The notes: a model not told the origin generated them from the sequence alone. Positions 41,504-50,814 are shown, counted from the stretch's first letter. The stretch is 64,000 bases of DNA from Streptomyces sp. WM6386 (GCF_000972385.1 NZ_JXTE01000014.1:62001-126000), one strand, 5' to 3'. Made by a program: numbers and translations.

Positions 41504-41627
41504 TGCCGACCTGCGGCGAACCTTGGACAAGCCCGAACATGTGCGATGGACAGGAACAGGACCGCCGCTTCGACGTCCGGAAGCGGCGCGAGCCCGTGCC
41601 GCAGTTCCGGTCGGGGACGGACTCACT

Positions 41628-42389
41628 TCACAGGTGCACCAGCCTTGGCGCAGCCCCTGCGGCCCGCAGCCGCGCCCCCGCCTCGCGCGTCAACTCCCGT
41701 GCGCTGCCCAGCAGTCCGTCCAGGACGAGGGCCCGGCGGACGTTTCCGTGCAGGGGGTGCTCCGCCGTGAATCCGATGCCGCCGAGCACCTGCTGACAGT
41801 GTCGCGCCGCCGTGAGCGCCGCCTCGCCGGCCGCCGCCTTCGCCAGGAGGGAGCCGAAGGGATCCGTGGCGGCGATCAGTGTGGCCTCCGCGCCCTCCAG
41901 TGCGACCAGGGTCTCCGCCAGCCGGTGCCGTACCGCCTGGAAGGCGGCGAGCGGGCGGCCGAACTGGGCGCGGTCCAGTGCGTGGATCCGGGCGAGGGCC
42001 AGCATGGTCCGGCCCGTGCCGAGGAGCCACCAGCCGAGGGCCCGGTGCCCGGCGGCGAGGGGGAGCGGCTTGCCCGACGGGACGGTGCGCAGGGGGAGTT
42101 CAGGATCGAGCGTCGTCGCCGGGCCGGAGGGTGACCACACCACCCATGCGCCGCCCGCGTACGGCAACGCGGGCGTGCCGCCGCCCATCACGTCGTTGAG
42201 CAGCGAGGCGTGCGTCCCCGTCTCGCCGAGGAGTCCGAACACCATGCGGATCGCCGGCTCGGGGTACTCGGACAGGAGGTCGCGCCAGCCCAGATCCGTC
42301 AGCGCCGCATCCAGCGCGGCCCCCGAGGGCGTCGTCGTCATCGTCTTGCGGAACGTCTCGGTGAGCAGCTCCAGCTCCGCCCCGTCCAT
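41628..42389 (-). CDS. acyl-CoA dehydrogenase, small partner of pair 3
   Basis: A short ACAD-fold subunit of 253 residues. The N-terminal helical part (LELLTETFRKTMTTTPSGAA) and a very short middle domain precede the C-terminal helical domain (TMLALARIHALDRAQFGRPL, AARHCQQVLGGIGFTAEHPL, HGNVRRALVLDGLLGSAREL). The catalytic signature is missing, so it should act only with the large partner just upstream, from which it is separated by 3 nt. Last gene of the minus-strand operon starting at 44444. Confidence 0.83.
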   Translation of the reverse strand: MDGAELELLTETFRKTMTTTPSGAALDAALTDLGWRDLLSEYPEPAIRMVFGLLGETGTHASLLNDVMGGGTPALPYAGGAWVVWSPSGPATTLDPELPLRTVPSGKPLPLAAGHRALGWWLLGTGRTMLALARIHALDRAQFGRPLAAFQAVRHRLAETLVALEGAEATLIAATDPFGSLLAKAAAGEAALTAARHCQQVLGGIGFTAEHPLHGNVRRALVLDGLLGSARELTREAGARLRAAGAAPRLVHL

Positions 42390-42392
42390 GCC

Positions 42393-43496
42393 TCACTCCT
42401 TCCCGAGGTCCAGCAGCCGGCGGGCGATGATGTTCCGCTGGATCTCCGCCGTACCGCCGTAGATCGTGGCCGCGCGCGAGTACAGGTACTCGGTGCGCCA
42501 GGTCGAGTCGCCGAGCTCCAATGCCCCCGGCAGCAGGTCCCGGGCGGTGTCGAACAGCCGCTGTTCCGCCGTGGCCAGGAGCACCTTGTCCACCGAGGTC
42601 TCCGGACCGAGCCGGGCCCCCTCGGCGAGCCGCCGCTGGGTCATGTGCGAGCGGCAGCGGATCGTGTGGAGGGCCAGATACGCGGCGCCCAGCGCGGCCT
42701 CGTCGGGCTCCGGGGTCTCTTCGAGCAGACGGTCCAGGCGGGTGTAGAGGTGGGCCACGCGGTGCCAGAAGCAGGTCGAGCGTTCATGCGGGAGCAGGTC
42801 CATCGCCAGGCTCCAGCCGTCCCCGGGGCGGCCGAGCATCCGGTCGGCGGGGACGACGACGTCGTCCAGGAAGACCTCCGCGAACTCGTCGACGCCGTGC
42901 ATCGTGCGCAGCGGCCGGACCGTGATGCCCGGGGTGTCCATGTCGACGAAGAAGGCGGTGATGCCGCCGTGGCCGGGTGCGGTGCGGGTGAGGAGGACGC
43001 AGCGGGCCGCGTACTGGGCGAGGCTCGTCCAGACCTTCTGGCCGTTCACCACCCAGGTGCCGTCGTCCCGGCGGGCCGCCCGGGTGGTCAGGGACGCCAG
43101 GTCGCTGCCGGAACCCGGTTCGGAGAAGCCCTGGCACCACTGTTCACGGCCGCTCAGCAGCAACGGGACCATTTCGGCGGCCAGTTCGGGAGGCGCGTAC
43201 GACATCAGCGTCGGGACGAGAACCTCGACCATCGAGTAGAGGCCGGGCTCGGCGAGGCCGCGGGTGGCGACCTCCTCGCCGAGCACCGCCCGGAACACGG
43301 CCGGCCCGCCGAGCCCCCTCACCTCGGCGGGCCAGCCGTAGCGCATCCAACCCGCCTCGAACAGGGCCCCGCGGACCCGGCCGAGCTGGGCGACCTGCGC
43401 GTCCAGGGAGTGGTCGGGGTTGGGGGAGAGGTCGTGTTCCGCGAGCCAGTCCGACAGGGCGGAGCGGAACTCCGCCACGGTCGCGTAGGCGCTCAT
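42393..43496 (-). CDS. acyl-CoA dehydrogenase, large partner of pair 3
   Basis: A 367-residue ACAD: FAD/acyl signature WCQGFSEPGSGSDLASLTTR, middle NGQKVWTSLAQYAARCVLLT and EFAEVFLDDVVVPADRMLG, C-terminal YSRAATIYGGTAEIQRNIIA. The end LLDLGKE is normal. ATG overlaps the SnoaL-like gene stop (ATGA). It is the third large/small ACAD pair of the island, here in the order large then small. Confidence 0.9.
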   Translation of the reverse strand: MSAYATVAEFRSALSDWLAEHDLSPNPDHSLDAQVAQLGRVRGALFEAGWMRYGWPAEVRGLGGPAVFRAVLGEEVATRGLAEPGLYSMVEVLVPTLMSYAPPELAAEMVPLLLSGREQWCQGFSEPGSGSDLASLTTRAARRDDGTWVVNGQKVWTSLAQYAARCVLLTRTAPGHGGITAFFVDMDTPGITVRPLRTMHGVDEFAEVFLDDVVVPADRMLGRPGDGWSLAMDLLPHERSTCFWHRVAHLYTRLDRLLEETPEPDEAALGAAYLALHTIRCRSHMTQRRLAEGARLGPETSVDKVLLATAEQRLFDTARDLLPGALELGDSTWRTEYLYSRAATIYGGTAEIQRNIIARRLLDLGKE

Positions 43497-43909
43497 ACGG
43501 CCGGGCGGTCGAAGGCGTGCGGGCGGCCCGAGTCGTGGGCGCCGCTGCGGCGGATGAACGTCATGGCACGCGTTCGCAGCCGCCAGCCCCGCGGAGTGCG
43601 CGTGTAGGTGTCGTCGTAGTAGCCGATCCGCAGGTCGTGGGTGGCGTGGTCGACGAAGCAGAGGGGCTGTGTGCCCTTCGCCGTGTCGCCGTCCGTCTCC
43701 TCGATGACCGGTGTCCCGGTGAGGAACAGTCCCTTGGGGGCGGCCGCCACCAGCGCAGGGAACTCCGTGAGGGGATAGGTGTCGCCGAAGGCGCTGTAGG
43801 TGCCGTCGGGGGTGAAGACCGTGAGCAGTGCGTCGATGTCGCCCCGGGTGATGGTCACCGCGTAGCGGGCCAGGAGCTGCTGGATCTCCACGAGGTCGTC
43901 AGTGGTCAT
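43493..43909 (-). CDS. SnoaL-like (NTF2-fold) protein
   Basis: A 138-residue NTF2/SnoaL-like domain protein. Blocks: DDLVEIQQLLARYAVTITRG, DIDALLTVFTPDGTYSAFGD, AKGTQPLCFVDHATHDLRIG and YYDDTYTRTPRGWRLRTRAM. Relatives include ketosteroid isomerase-like and hydratase-like enzymes with a cone-shaped pocket; a role as isomerase, hydratase or helper of the adjacent dehydrogenase pair fits. Coupled at both ends by 4- to 11-nt overlaps. Confidence 0.85.
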   Translation of the reverse strand: MTTDDLVEIQQLLARYAVTITRGDIDALLTVFTPDGTYSAFGDTYPLTEFPALVAAAPKGLFLTGTPVIEETDGDTAKGTQPLCFVDHATHDLRIGYYDDTYTRTPRGWRLRTRAMTFIRRSGAHDSGRPHAFDRPAV

Positions 43910-44444
43910 GGCCGCTCTCCTCCGGGACGGGCTGTACGCCGAACGTGTTGAACGCCATCGCCAGCACGGCGTAGGTCCCGACCGTGAACACCAGGTCCAT
44001 CCGCTGGCGCTCGTCGAGATGTCCGGCGAGCGCCTCCCAGGTGCGGTCGGACAGTTCGGAGTGGTCCTCCAGTTCGTCGACCGCGGTCAGGACCAGGCTG
44101 TCCAGGGGCTTGTCCGCCTTGCCCCGGCCCGCCGCCTCGATCTCGGCCTCCGTCAGCCCCGCCTCCCGCGCCAGCTTCACGTGGTGGGCCCACTCGTACG
44201 CGCAGTTCCTGCGCCCGGCCACGCGCAGTGTCGCCAGTTCTCGCACCCGGGGCGGCAGCGTCGAGCGGAACAGGATGTAGGTGCTGAAGGAGAGGAACGC
44301 CTGCGTCAGATCGGGATGGCGGGCCAGCCGGGACATCGCCGGGCCGGCGTCGTGCTCGTTGCGCATCCGCCTGGGGAGGAGCGCGGACAGCGCCTCGCGT
44401 GTGCGGTCGTCCCATTCCTCGTCCGGCAGCGGGGGAAGGCGCAT
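43899..44444 (-). CDS. carboxymuconolactone decarboxylase (AhpD-like) family protein
   Basis: A 181-residue CMD-fold protein, first gene of the operon 44444-41628. Core LPPRVRELATLRVAGRRNCA, YEWAHHVKLAREAGLTEAEI. The single Cys (RRNCAYEW) and EWxxH motif differ from the CxxC of peroxidase-type AhpD, so a redox role with two cysteines is unlikely; a decarboxylase or lactone-type role is possible. Ribosome site AAGGGAG. Operator F lies 21-41 nt upstream. Confidence 0.82.
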   Translation of the reverse strand: MRLPPLPDEEWDDRTREALSALLPRRMRNEHDAGPAMSRLARHPDLTQAFLSFSTYILFRSTLPPRVRELATLRVAGRRNCAYEWAHHVKLAREAGLTEAEIEAAGRGKADKPLDSLVLTAVDELEDHSELSDRTWEALAGHLDERQRMDLVFTVGTYAVLAMAFNTFGVQPVPEESGHDH

Positions 44445-44464
44445 CCGTAACTCCCTTGGGCTGA

Positions 44465-44485
44465 GGCGAGAATGACATTCTCGCC
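44465..44485. promoter_or_regulatory. island operator F: perfect 10-bp arms
   Basis: GGCGAGAATG and CATTCTCGCC flank a single central A, making the longest perfect copy of the palindrome. It lies just upstream of the operon 44444-41628, where repressor binding would cover the promoter. Confidence 0.75.
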
Positions 44486-44529
44486 ATACGGCCTGAAGGT
44501 TTCCACGTCGGTGGTGAGGGCGTCAACCG

Positions 44530-44994
44530 TCAGGTGCGCAGCTTGCCGAAGTCCCAACTGATGACGTTCGCGGGCCGGATTCTGAGCCATGCGTGCCGTC
44601 CGTCGTACTGGAAGGGGCGCCCGCCCGCGTACTTGGCCGCGAACAGCCGCTCAGGGTCGGCGAGTTCGTCCAGAGGCTCGCCTCTACGGGGTGTCTCGCC
44701 CACCACCTGGGCGCTTCCCAGCAGCTCCACGCCGCGCAGCCGCAGGAAGTCGAAGCCTCCGTCGTCGACGAGCACGCTGATGTCGGGATTGTTGCCGATG
44801 TCAGCCCAACGTCGGCTTTTTGTCAGGGAGTTGAGCCACAATGCCGTTCCGTCCCAGACGAACCAGAGCGCGCTCGCGTGCGGGCGGCCGCCCGGCCCCG
44901 CCGTCGCGACCCGGCACACCGGCTGAGCGCGCAGGAAGGTGTCCCGCTCCTCGTCCGTCATGGCGATCTTCGTGCCCCTGCGTTGACCGGGCAT
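44530..44994 (-). CDS. pyridoxamine 5'-phosphate oxidase-fold (F420/FMN-type) protein
   Basis: A 154-residue split-barrel flavin/F420-binding protein. Blocks: AQPVCRVATAGPGGRPHASA, LWFVWDGTALWLNSLTKSRR and WADIGNNPDISVLVDDGGFD. The SLTKSRRWADI segment resembles the phosphate-contact region of PPOX-class F420 enzymes. It may work with the LLM enzyme of the island. Divergent from the aldehyde dehydrogenase gene. Confidence 0.82.
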   Translation of the reverse strand: MPGQRRGTKIAMTDEERDTFLRAQPVCRVATAGPGGRPHASALWFVWDGTALWLNSLTKSRRWADIGNNPDISVLVDDGGFDFLRLRGVELLGSAQVVGETPRRGEPLDELADPERLFAAKYAGGRPFQYDGRHAWLRIRPANVISWDFGKLRT

Positions 44995-45023
44995 GATTCC
45001 TCCCGCTCTTCGATGAATGCCTA

Positions 45024-45064
45024 ATTCTCGTGCACGGATGGTTGCTTCTCTTCTGATGAGAAGC
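45024..45064. promoter_or_regulatory. degenerate island operator region G
   Basis: A half-site ATTCTC (45024-45029) and an inverted repeat GCTTCTC-N7-GAGAAGC (45044-45064) share the island half-site sequence but not the normal 3-nt spacing. They lie in the divergent gap before the long aldehyde dehydrogenase/Liv operon. Binding by the same repressor is possible but weaker. Confidence 0.35.
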
Positions 45065-45130
45065 TACTTTCCACCGCAGGCGGGGCCGTGGCAAGCCGGA
45101 CCCCGCGTCACCCGGAAGAGATGGGGAGCC

Positions 45131-46585
45131 GTGAGTCTTTTCCATGAGGACCGGCTGTTGATCGACGGTGAACTCGTCCACGCGGGACACAGCTTCGAGA
45201 CCGTCGATCCGTCCACCGGAAAGGTGCTGGGCACGGCGTCCGACGCACAGGCCGCACATGTCGAGGCGGCCGTCGCCGCGGCCCGCCGGGCGTTCGACAC
45301 CACCGACTGGATGCGCGACCGCGAGCTGCGACTGCGCTGTCTGCGCCAGCTGTACCGGGCGCTGCTGGGGCACCGCGAGGAACTGCGCGAGCTGACCATC
45401 GCGGAGGTGGGCGCACCCCGCTCGCTGACCCACGGCACCCAGCTCGACGAGCCGATCGAGCTGGTCAAGTGGTACGCCGACCTCCTGGAACGCTATGAGT
45501 TCCGCGAAGAGCTCGCCTTACGGGAGAGCCGCGGCCGGCCGCACCGCCGCTGGCTGGAGAAGGAGGCGGCCGGAGTGGTCGCCGCGATCCTGCCGTACAA
45601 CTTCCCCAACCAGCTCGCCCTCGCCAAACTCGCCCCGGCCCTCGCCGCCGGCTGCACGGTCGTCCTCAAGGGCGCCCCCGACACCCCGTGGACCACACTC
45701 GCCCTCGGCCGGATCATCGCCGAGGAGACCGACATCCCCGCCGGGGTCGTCAACGTCCTCACCTCCTCACGGCCCGAGACCGGCGAGCTGCTCACCACCC
45801 ACCCCGACGTCGACATGATCAGCTTCACCGGGTCGACCCCGGTCGGCCGGGCCGTCATGGCGGCCGCCTCGGCCACGCTGAAGAAGGTGTTCCTGGAACT
45901 CGGCGGCAAGTCGGCGATGCTCGTGCTCGACGACGCCGACCTCACCCAGGCCGCGATGCTCGCCGCCTTCACCGTCTGCACCCACGCGGGCCAGGGCTGC
46001 GGGATCACCTCACGGCTCCTGGTCCCGCGCGCCCGCCACGACGAGGCGGTCCAGCTGGTCGCCGCCATGCTCGCCCGGGTGACCTACGGCGATCCGACGG
46101 ACCCCACCACCCACATGGGACCCCTGATCAGCGAACGGCAGCGGACCAAGGTGCACGGCCTGGTCGAGCGCGCCGTCACCGCCGGGGCCCGCCTGGTCAC
46201 CGGCGGCCGGCCCGCCGAGCGCGAGGGCTTCTTCTACGAACCGACGCTGCTCGCCGACGTCGATCCCGGCTCCGAGATCGCCCGGGAGGAGATCTTCGGA
46301 CCCGTCCTGGTCGTCATCCCCTACGACGACGAGGACCACGCCGTCCGGATCGCCAACGACTCGGTGTACGGCCTGTCCGGAGCGGTGCTCGGCGCCGACG
46401 ACGACCGGGCGGTCGCGGTGGCGCGGCGGATCCGCAGCGGCAGTTTCAGCATCAACGGGGGCATGTTCTTCGGCCCCGACGCCCCGTTCGGCGGCTTCAG
46501 GCAGTCCGGCATCGGACGGGAGATGGGTGTGGCGGGGCTGGAGGAGTTCCTCGAGCTCAAGACATTCGGCGTCCCGGCCAAGTAG
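45131..46585 (+). CDS. aldehyde dehydrogenase
   Basis: NAD(P)-dependent ALDH of 484 residues that turns an aldehyde into the acid to be CoA-activated. Motifs: cofactor KGAPDTPWTTLALGRIIAEE and SFTGSTPVGRAVMAAA, catalytic Glu in LELGGKSAMLVLDDADL, nucleophile Cys in CTHAGQGCGITSR and EEIFGPVLVVIPYDDEDHA. GTG 45131 is preferred because the ALDH domain begins at once; a GTG upstream (45017) would add 38 residues of poor sequence. First gene of a plus-strand operon running to 57563. Confidence 0.88.
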   Translation: MSLFHEDRLLIDGELVHAGHSFETVDPSTGKVLGTASDAQAAHVEAAVAAARRAFDTTDWMRDRELRLRCLRQLYRALLGHREELRELTIAEVGAPRSLTHGTQLDEPIELVKWYADLLERYEFREELALRESRGRPHRRWLEKEAAGVVAAILPYNFPNQLALAKLAPALAAGCTVVLKGAPDTPWTTLALGRIIAEETDIPAGVVNVLTSSRPETGELLTTHPDVDMISFTGSTPVGRAVMAAASATLKKVFLELGGKSAMLVLDDADLTQAAMLAAFTVCTHAGQGCGITSRLLVPRARHDEAVQLVAAMLARVTYGDPTDPTTHMGPLISERQRTKVHGLVERAVTAGARLVTGGRPAEREGFFYEPTLLADVDPGSEIAREEIFGPVLVVIPYDDEDHAVRIANDSVYGLSGAVLGADDDRAVAVARRIRSGSFSINGGMFFGPDAPFGGFRQSGIGREMGVAGLEEFLELKTFGVPAK

Positions 46586-46613
46586 CCGGGGACGGCACCG
46601 AGGAGGAAACCTC

Positions 46614-48002
46614 GTGAAGGTCCAGGCAATCCCCGCCGCCCTGCTGGCGGCCGCTCTGCTCGCCGTGGCCGGATGCGGCGGCCACGACGACGCCGGTGAG
46701 TCCGACGGCGGCGACGGCACCCCCACCAAGGCCGCGCAACAGGCGGCCACCGGCGACTTCGGTGATCTGAAGGGCCTCTGCGGATCCGGCACGGCGAAGA
46801 GCGCGCCCGCACAGGGCGTCACCGCCGACGAGATCAAGGTCGGCGTCTTCTCCGACATCGGCTTCACCAAGAAGTCCGAGTTCGTGGACGCCGCGAAGGT
46901 GTTCACCTCCTGGTGCAACGCGGCCGGTGGCATCAACGGCCGCAAGCTCGTCGCCACCACCCGCGACTCCAAGCTGATGGAGGTCCGCCGGCGCATGCTG
47001 GAGGCCTGCAAGGAGGACTTCGCGCTGGTCGGCGGCGGCGCGGCCCTGGACGCCCTCGGCGTCAAGGACCGGCTGGAGTGCACGCTGCCCGACTTCCCCG
47101 GCCAGGTGAGCCAGATCCAGAACAACGGATCCGACCTACAGCTCAACGCGACGGGCGGCGCGTCCTTCAACCGCTACGCGGGCTACTACGAGTGGCTCCT
47201 GAAGGAGGGCCATCCGGGCTCCGCGGACGCCATCGGCACCATCGGCGGCGACGTCCCGGTCACCAAGGTCATCAACGCCGAGTCGCAGGAAGGTCTCCAG
47301 GCCGCCGGCGCGAAGATCATCTACAAGGACCTCTACCCCGCCCAGGGGGTGTCCGACTGGACGCCCTACGCCCAGTCCATCAAGAGCAAGGGCGTCAAGG
47401 GCCTCGTCTTCAACGGCGACTTCGTCAGCCTGGCCAAGCTGGAACAGGTCCTGACCGGCATGAACTACAAGCTCGACTGGATCGACGCCAACAACAACTC
47501 CTACGGCCCCGCATTCCTCCAACTCGCGGGCAAGTCCCTCGACTTCCAGAACAACCTGGCCGACCTCAGCGGTGTGTACCCGCTGGAGAAGGCCGCCGAC
47601 AACCCCGCCACCGAGCAGATCGTCGCCCTCTTCAAGCAGTACGCCCCGAAGGCCCAGGTCACCCTGCCCGCCGTACGCGGCTTCGCGTCCTGGCTGCTGT
47701 TCGCCAAGTCCGCCAAGAGCTGCGGCGACGACCTCACCCGCACCTGCGTCTACGAGGCGGCCCGCAAGGAGTCCGCGTGGACGGGCGGCGGACTGCTCGC
47801 CCCGGTCGACCTGACCACGTCGGATGCCGCGCTGACCTGCTTCAACATCGAGAAGGCCACCTCCAAGGGCTGGGAGCCCGCCGACTTCGGTCCGACCGAC
47901 GGCGCCTACCGCTGTGACGCCGCCGCCTACAAGTTCAAGGGTGACTACGGCAAGCCCCTGACCCTGGCCGACGTCGGCAAGAGCATGAGCGATGTGAAGT
48001 GA
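46614..48002 (+). CDS. Liv-type ABC transporter substrate-binding lipoprotein
   Basis: Extracytoplasmic solute receptor of 462 residues. GTG 46614 follows GAGGAGGAAACCTC. Signal peptide with lipobox LLAVAGC, then an Asp/Gly linker. The type I binding fold is clear (VTADEIKVGVFSDIGFTKKS, DAAKVFTSWCNAAGGINGRK, VSDWTPYAQSIKSKGVKGLV, LAKLEQVLTGMNYKLDWIDA). Relatives bind branched amino acids but also aromatic and terpenoid acids; its place in a catabolic operon suggests the island substrate. Confidence 0.9.
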   Translation: MKVQAIPAALLAAALLAVAGCGGHDDAGESDGGDGTPTKAAQQAATGDFGDLKGLCGSGTAKSAPAQGVTADEIKVGVFSDIGFTKKSEFVDAAKVFTSWCNAAGGINGRKLVATTRDSKLMEVRRRMLEACKEDFALVGGGAALDALGVKDRLECTLPDFPGQVSQIQNNGSDLQLNATGGASFNRYAGYYEWLLKEGHPGSADAIGTIGGDVPVTKVINAESQEGLQAAGAKIIYKDLYPAQGVSDWTPYAQSIKSKGVKGLVFNGDFVSLAKLEQVLTGMNYKLDWIDANNNSYGPAFLQLAGKSLDFQNNLADLSGVYPLEKAADNPATEQIVALFKQYAPKAQVTLPAVRGFASWLLFAKSAKSCGDDLTRTCVYEAARKESAWTGGGLLAPVDLTTSDAALTCFNIEKATSKGWEPADFGPTDGAYRCDAAAYKFKGDYGKPLTLADVGKSMSDVK

Positions 48003-48011
48003 CGTGAAGTG

Positions 48012-50123
48012 ATGGAACAGTTCCTCACCTTCGGGATCGTCGGCCTGAGCACCGCCGCCATCTACGCGATGATCAGCAGCGGCCTGGTCCTCACCTACGT
48101 CACCACCGGCGTGTTCAACTTCGCGCACGGGGCGGCGGGCATGCTGGCGGCGTTCTGCTACTGGCAGTTCACCGTCGGCTGGGGCTGGCCGGTGCCGGTC
48201 GCGCTCGCACTGGTGCTGCTGGTGCTCGCCCCGGGCTTCGGCCTCGCCGTGGAACGCATCCTGATGCGGCCCGTGCAGCGCCTCGGCGAGGCCGAACGGC
48301 TGGTGATGACGGTGGCGCTGCTCAGCGGCGCCATCGCCGCCGCCCGCTGGATCTGGGACCCCAACGTCCCGCGCCCGCTGGAGGTCTTCTTCGCCGACCA
48401 AAAACCCTTCCACCTGGGCCCCGCCACCGTCACCTGGCACCAGGCCCTCACCATGACCGTCGCCGTGGCCGTCGCGGCGGGCCTGTGGTTCCTCCTCAAC
48501 CGCACCCGAACCGGCGCCGAGATGCGCGCCACGGTCGACGACCGCGCCCTGGTACAGCTGACCGGAGCCGACCCGATCCGGGCCAGCCGCGTCGCCTGGA
48601 TCCTCGGCACCCAACTCGCCGCTGTCGGCGGCATATTGATCGCCCCGACCGTCGCCCTCGACGCCTCCCAGCTCTCCCTCCTCATCGTCAGCGCCTATAC
48701 CGCCGCCGTCTTCGGGAGGCTCCGCAGCCTCCCCCTGACCTTCGCCGGCGCCATCGCCGTCGGCTGCCTGGAGAGCTACCTCACCGGCTACCTCCCCCAG
48801 AACGACTACCTGCCGGGCCTGCGCCTCGCCGCCCCCGCCCTGCTGCTCTTCCTGGCGTTGCTCGTCTTCCGCCATCCCCGTCTGCGCGGCCGGGACCACC
48901 GACTCGTCCAGGTCCCGGCCCCGACCCTGCGCGGCACGGCGGTCTTCGCGCTGTCGACCGTCGCGTTCGCGGTCGTCCTCGCCACCACCCTGGGCGAGGC
49001 GGACCTCGTCACCTACGGCCCGATCTTCTCCCTGGGCATCGTCGCCCTCTCCTACATCCCCCTGGCCGGGTACGCCGGACAGATCTCCCTTTGCCAGCTG
49101 AGCATGGCCGGCATCGGCGCGGTCGTCTGGGGACACCTCGGCGCACACGGCGAGTCGTGGGCGCTGGCGGCCGCGATCGCGGTGTCGGCGGCGGCCGGTG
49201 CGCTGATCGCGCTACCCGCACTCCGCTTCTCCGGCGTGTATCTCGCCCTGGGGACCGCGGCGTTCGCGGTCGTCCTCGACCGCTGGATCTTCACCCTGCC
49301 CTCCTTCGAGGTGCTCGGCGTGCGGATCGCGCTCTTCGACCAGGGCTCGGTGGAGATGGCGGGCCCCGGCCTCTTCGGTCTACGACTCGACTCCGAGGCC
49401 GAGTTGATGATCCTGGCCGCCGTCTGCCTGGGCCTCGCATCCCTCGGCGTCGCCCGTCTGCGCCGCAGCGGGTTCGGGCGCCGACTGATCGCACTGAGGG
49501 ACAGCGAGGCGGCGTACGCGACGCTCGGCGGCAACCTCCTGATCACCAAGGTGCTGGTGTTCTCCCTGTCGGCGGGCATCGCAGGTCTCGGCGGCGCGCT
49601 CTACGGCATGCAGCAACGGTCCATCACCGCCGAGCAGTTCAACCTCGTCGCCGGACTGCCCATCTTCCTGGTCGCCGTGATCGGCGGACTCGGTGCGGTG
49701 GGCAACGGCCTGTTCGCCGGCACGGCCTTCGTCGGCCCGAACCTCCTGATCGGCCTGGCCTCCTGGACCCAGAACATCGTCAGCGTCCTGCCCGCCCTGG
49801 CCGGCATGGGCCTCGGCCACAGCCCCCAGGGCATCATCACCAGGTTCCGCCGGGAATGGGAGCCCCTGGGCCGTGACCGGATCGCCCTGCCCGCGCTGCT
49901 CGGCGGGCTGACACTGGGCTGGGTGCTGCGGCTCACCGACGTCGTCAACGGCTGGACGTTCCTGCTCGGTTCACTGGCCCTGGCATACGCCCTGCGTGGG
50001 TACGCGGCCGCCCGCCAGACCCCGAGGACCGAGCCGGACGTGCCGGTCGAGTGGTGGGGCGTACGGCGTCCCTGGCGCCCTCAGGACGGGGAGGTGCTGG
50101 CCCGTGCCACTGCTGGACGTTAG
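48012..50123 (+). CDS. fused Liv-type ABC permease (LivH-LivM in one chain)
   Basis: A 703-residue membrane protein joining the two permeases that are usually separate. The N-terminal half (residues ~1-300) is LivH-like (FGIVGLSTAAIYAMISSGLV, TTGVFNFAHGAAGMLAAFCY). The C-terminal half (~320-650) is LivM-like (SLGIVALSYIPLAGYAGQIS, LIALRDSEAAYATLGGNLLI, VLVFSLSAGIAGLGGALYGM). The EAA-like loops of both halves are present. The last 50 residues (RQTPRTEPDVPVEWWGVRRP) are cytoplasmic. ATG 48012 lies 9 nt after the lipoprotein gene; an in-frame GTG is immediately before it. Confidence 0.88.
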   Translation: MEQFLTFGIVGLSTAAIYAMISSGLVLTYVTTGVFNFAHGAAGMLAAFCYWQFTVGWGWPVPVALALVLLVLAPGFGLAVERILMRPVQRLGEAERLVMTVALLSGAIAAARWIWDPNVPRPLEVFFADQKPFHLGPATVTWHQALTMTVAVAVAAGLWFLLNRTRTGAEMRATVDDRALVQLTGADPIRASRVAWILGTQLAAVGGILIAPTVALDASQLSLLIVSAYTAAVFGRLRSLPLTFAGAIAVGCLESYLTGYLPQNDYLPGLRLAAPALLLFLALLVFRHPRLRGRDHRLVQVPAPTLRGTAVFALSTVAFAVVLATTLGEADLVTYGPIFSLGIVALSYIPLAGYAGQISLCQLSMAGIGAVVWGHLGAHGESWALAAAIAVSAAAGALIALPALRFSGVYLALGTAAFAVVLDRWIFTLPSFEVLGVRIALFDQGSVEMAGPGLFGLRLDSEAELMILAAVCLGLASLGVARLRRSGFGRRLIALRDSEAAYATLGGNLLITKVLVFSLSAGIAGLGGALYGMQQRSITAEQFNLVAGLPIFLVAVIGGLGAVGNGLFAGTAFVGPNLLIGLASWTQNIVSVLPALAGMGLGHSPQGIITRFRREWEPLGRDRIALPALLGGLTLGWVLRLTDVVNGWTFLLGSLALAYALRGYAAARQTPRTEPDVPVEWWGVRRPWRPQDGEVLARATAGR

Positions 50124-50814
50124 CGCAGTGACCGTCGCCTTCGGCGGAAACCGCGCCCTGGACGGCGTAGGCCTCCAGGCCGAACGCGGCCGGGTCACCG
50201 GCCTCATCGGACCCAACGGGGCCGGCAAGAGCACCCTGTTCGACGTGGTGTCCGGGCTGCGCAGGCCCGCCACGGGCAAGGTCGTCCTCGACGGCCGGGA
50301 CGTCACCCGTCTCGGCCCCGCCCGCCGCTCCCGGCACGGACTGGCCCGCACCTTCCAACGCCTGGAACTCTTCGGCCGGTTGAGCGTCCGCGACAACCTC
50401 CTCGTCGCCGCGGAACTCGGCCCCGACCGCCGACGGGCACACGCGTGCGCGGACGGCATCCTCGGACGTCTCGGCCTCACCGGCATCGCCGACGCGAGCG
50501 CCGACACCCTGCCCACCGGAGTGGCCCGCCTGGTCGAGGTCGGCCGCGCCCTCGCCCTACGCCCCGGCCTGCTGCTCCTCGACGAACCCGCCGCAGGCCA
50601 GGACGGTGAGGAGACGGAGCGGTTCGCGGCCCTGCTGCGCTCGCTCGCCGACGACGGGACGGCCGTCGTCCTCGTCGAGCACGACATGGGACTGGTGATG
50701 GGCGTGTGCGACGAGGTGTACGTGCTCGACCTCGGCAAGGTCATCGCCATGGGACCGCCCGAGGTGATCCGCGCCGACGAGACCGTGCTGGCGGCCTATC
50801 TGGGGGACGCGTGA
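50104..50814 (+). CDS. Liv-type ABC ATP-binding protein (LivG-like)
   Basis: First ATPase of the importer, 236 residues. Walker A GLIGPNGAGKSTLFDVVSGL, Q-loop RTFQRLELF, Walker B PGLLLLDEPAAGQD and switch VVLVEHDMGLVMGVCD. The signature reads LPTGVARLVEVGRAL rather than LSGGQ, with Pro-Thr in place of Ser-Gly, as in many LivG proteins of this subgroup. GTG 50104 overlaps the permease gene by 20 nt and follows GGAGG. Confidence 0.87.
   Translation: MPLLDVSAVTVAFGGNRALDGVGLQAERGRVTGLIGPNGAGKSTLFDVVSGLRRPATGKVVLDGRDVTRLGPARRSRHGLARTFQRLELFGRLSVRDNLLVAAELGPDRRRAHACADGILGRLGLTGIADASADTLPTGVARLVEVGRALALRPGLLLLDEPAAGQDGEETERFAALLRSLADDGTAVVLVEHDMGLVMGVCDEVYVLDLGKVIAMGPPEVIRADETVLAAYLGDA

Noticed and set aside
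45058..45072. Full-quality island operator before the aldehyde dehydrogenase
   Set aside because: Only 8 of 12 positions match at the normal spacing, so it was recorded only as a degenerate region.
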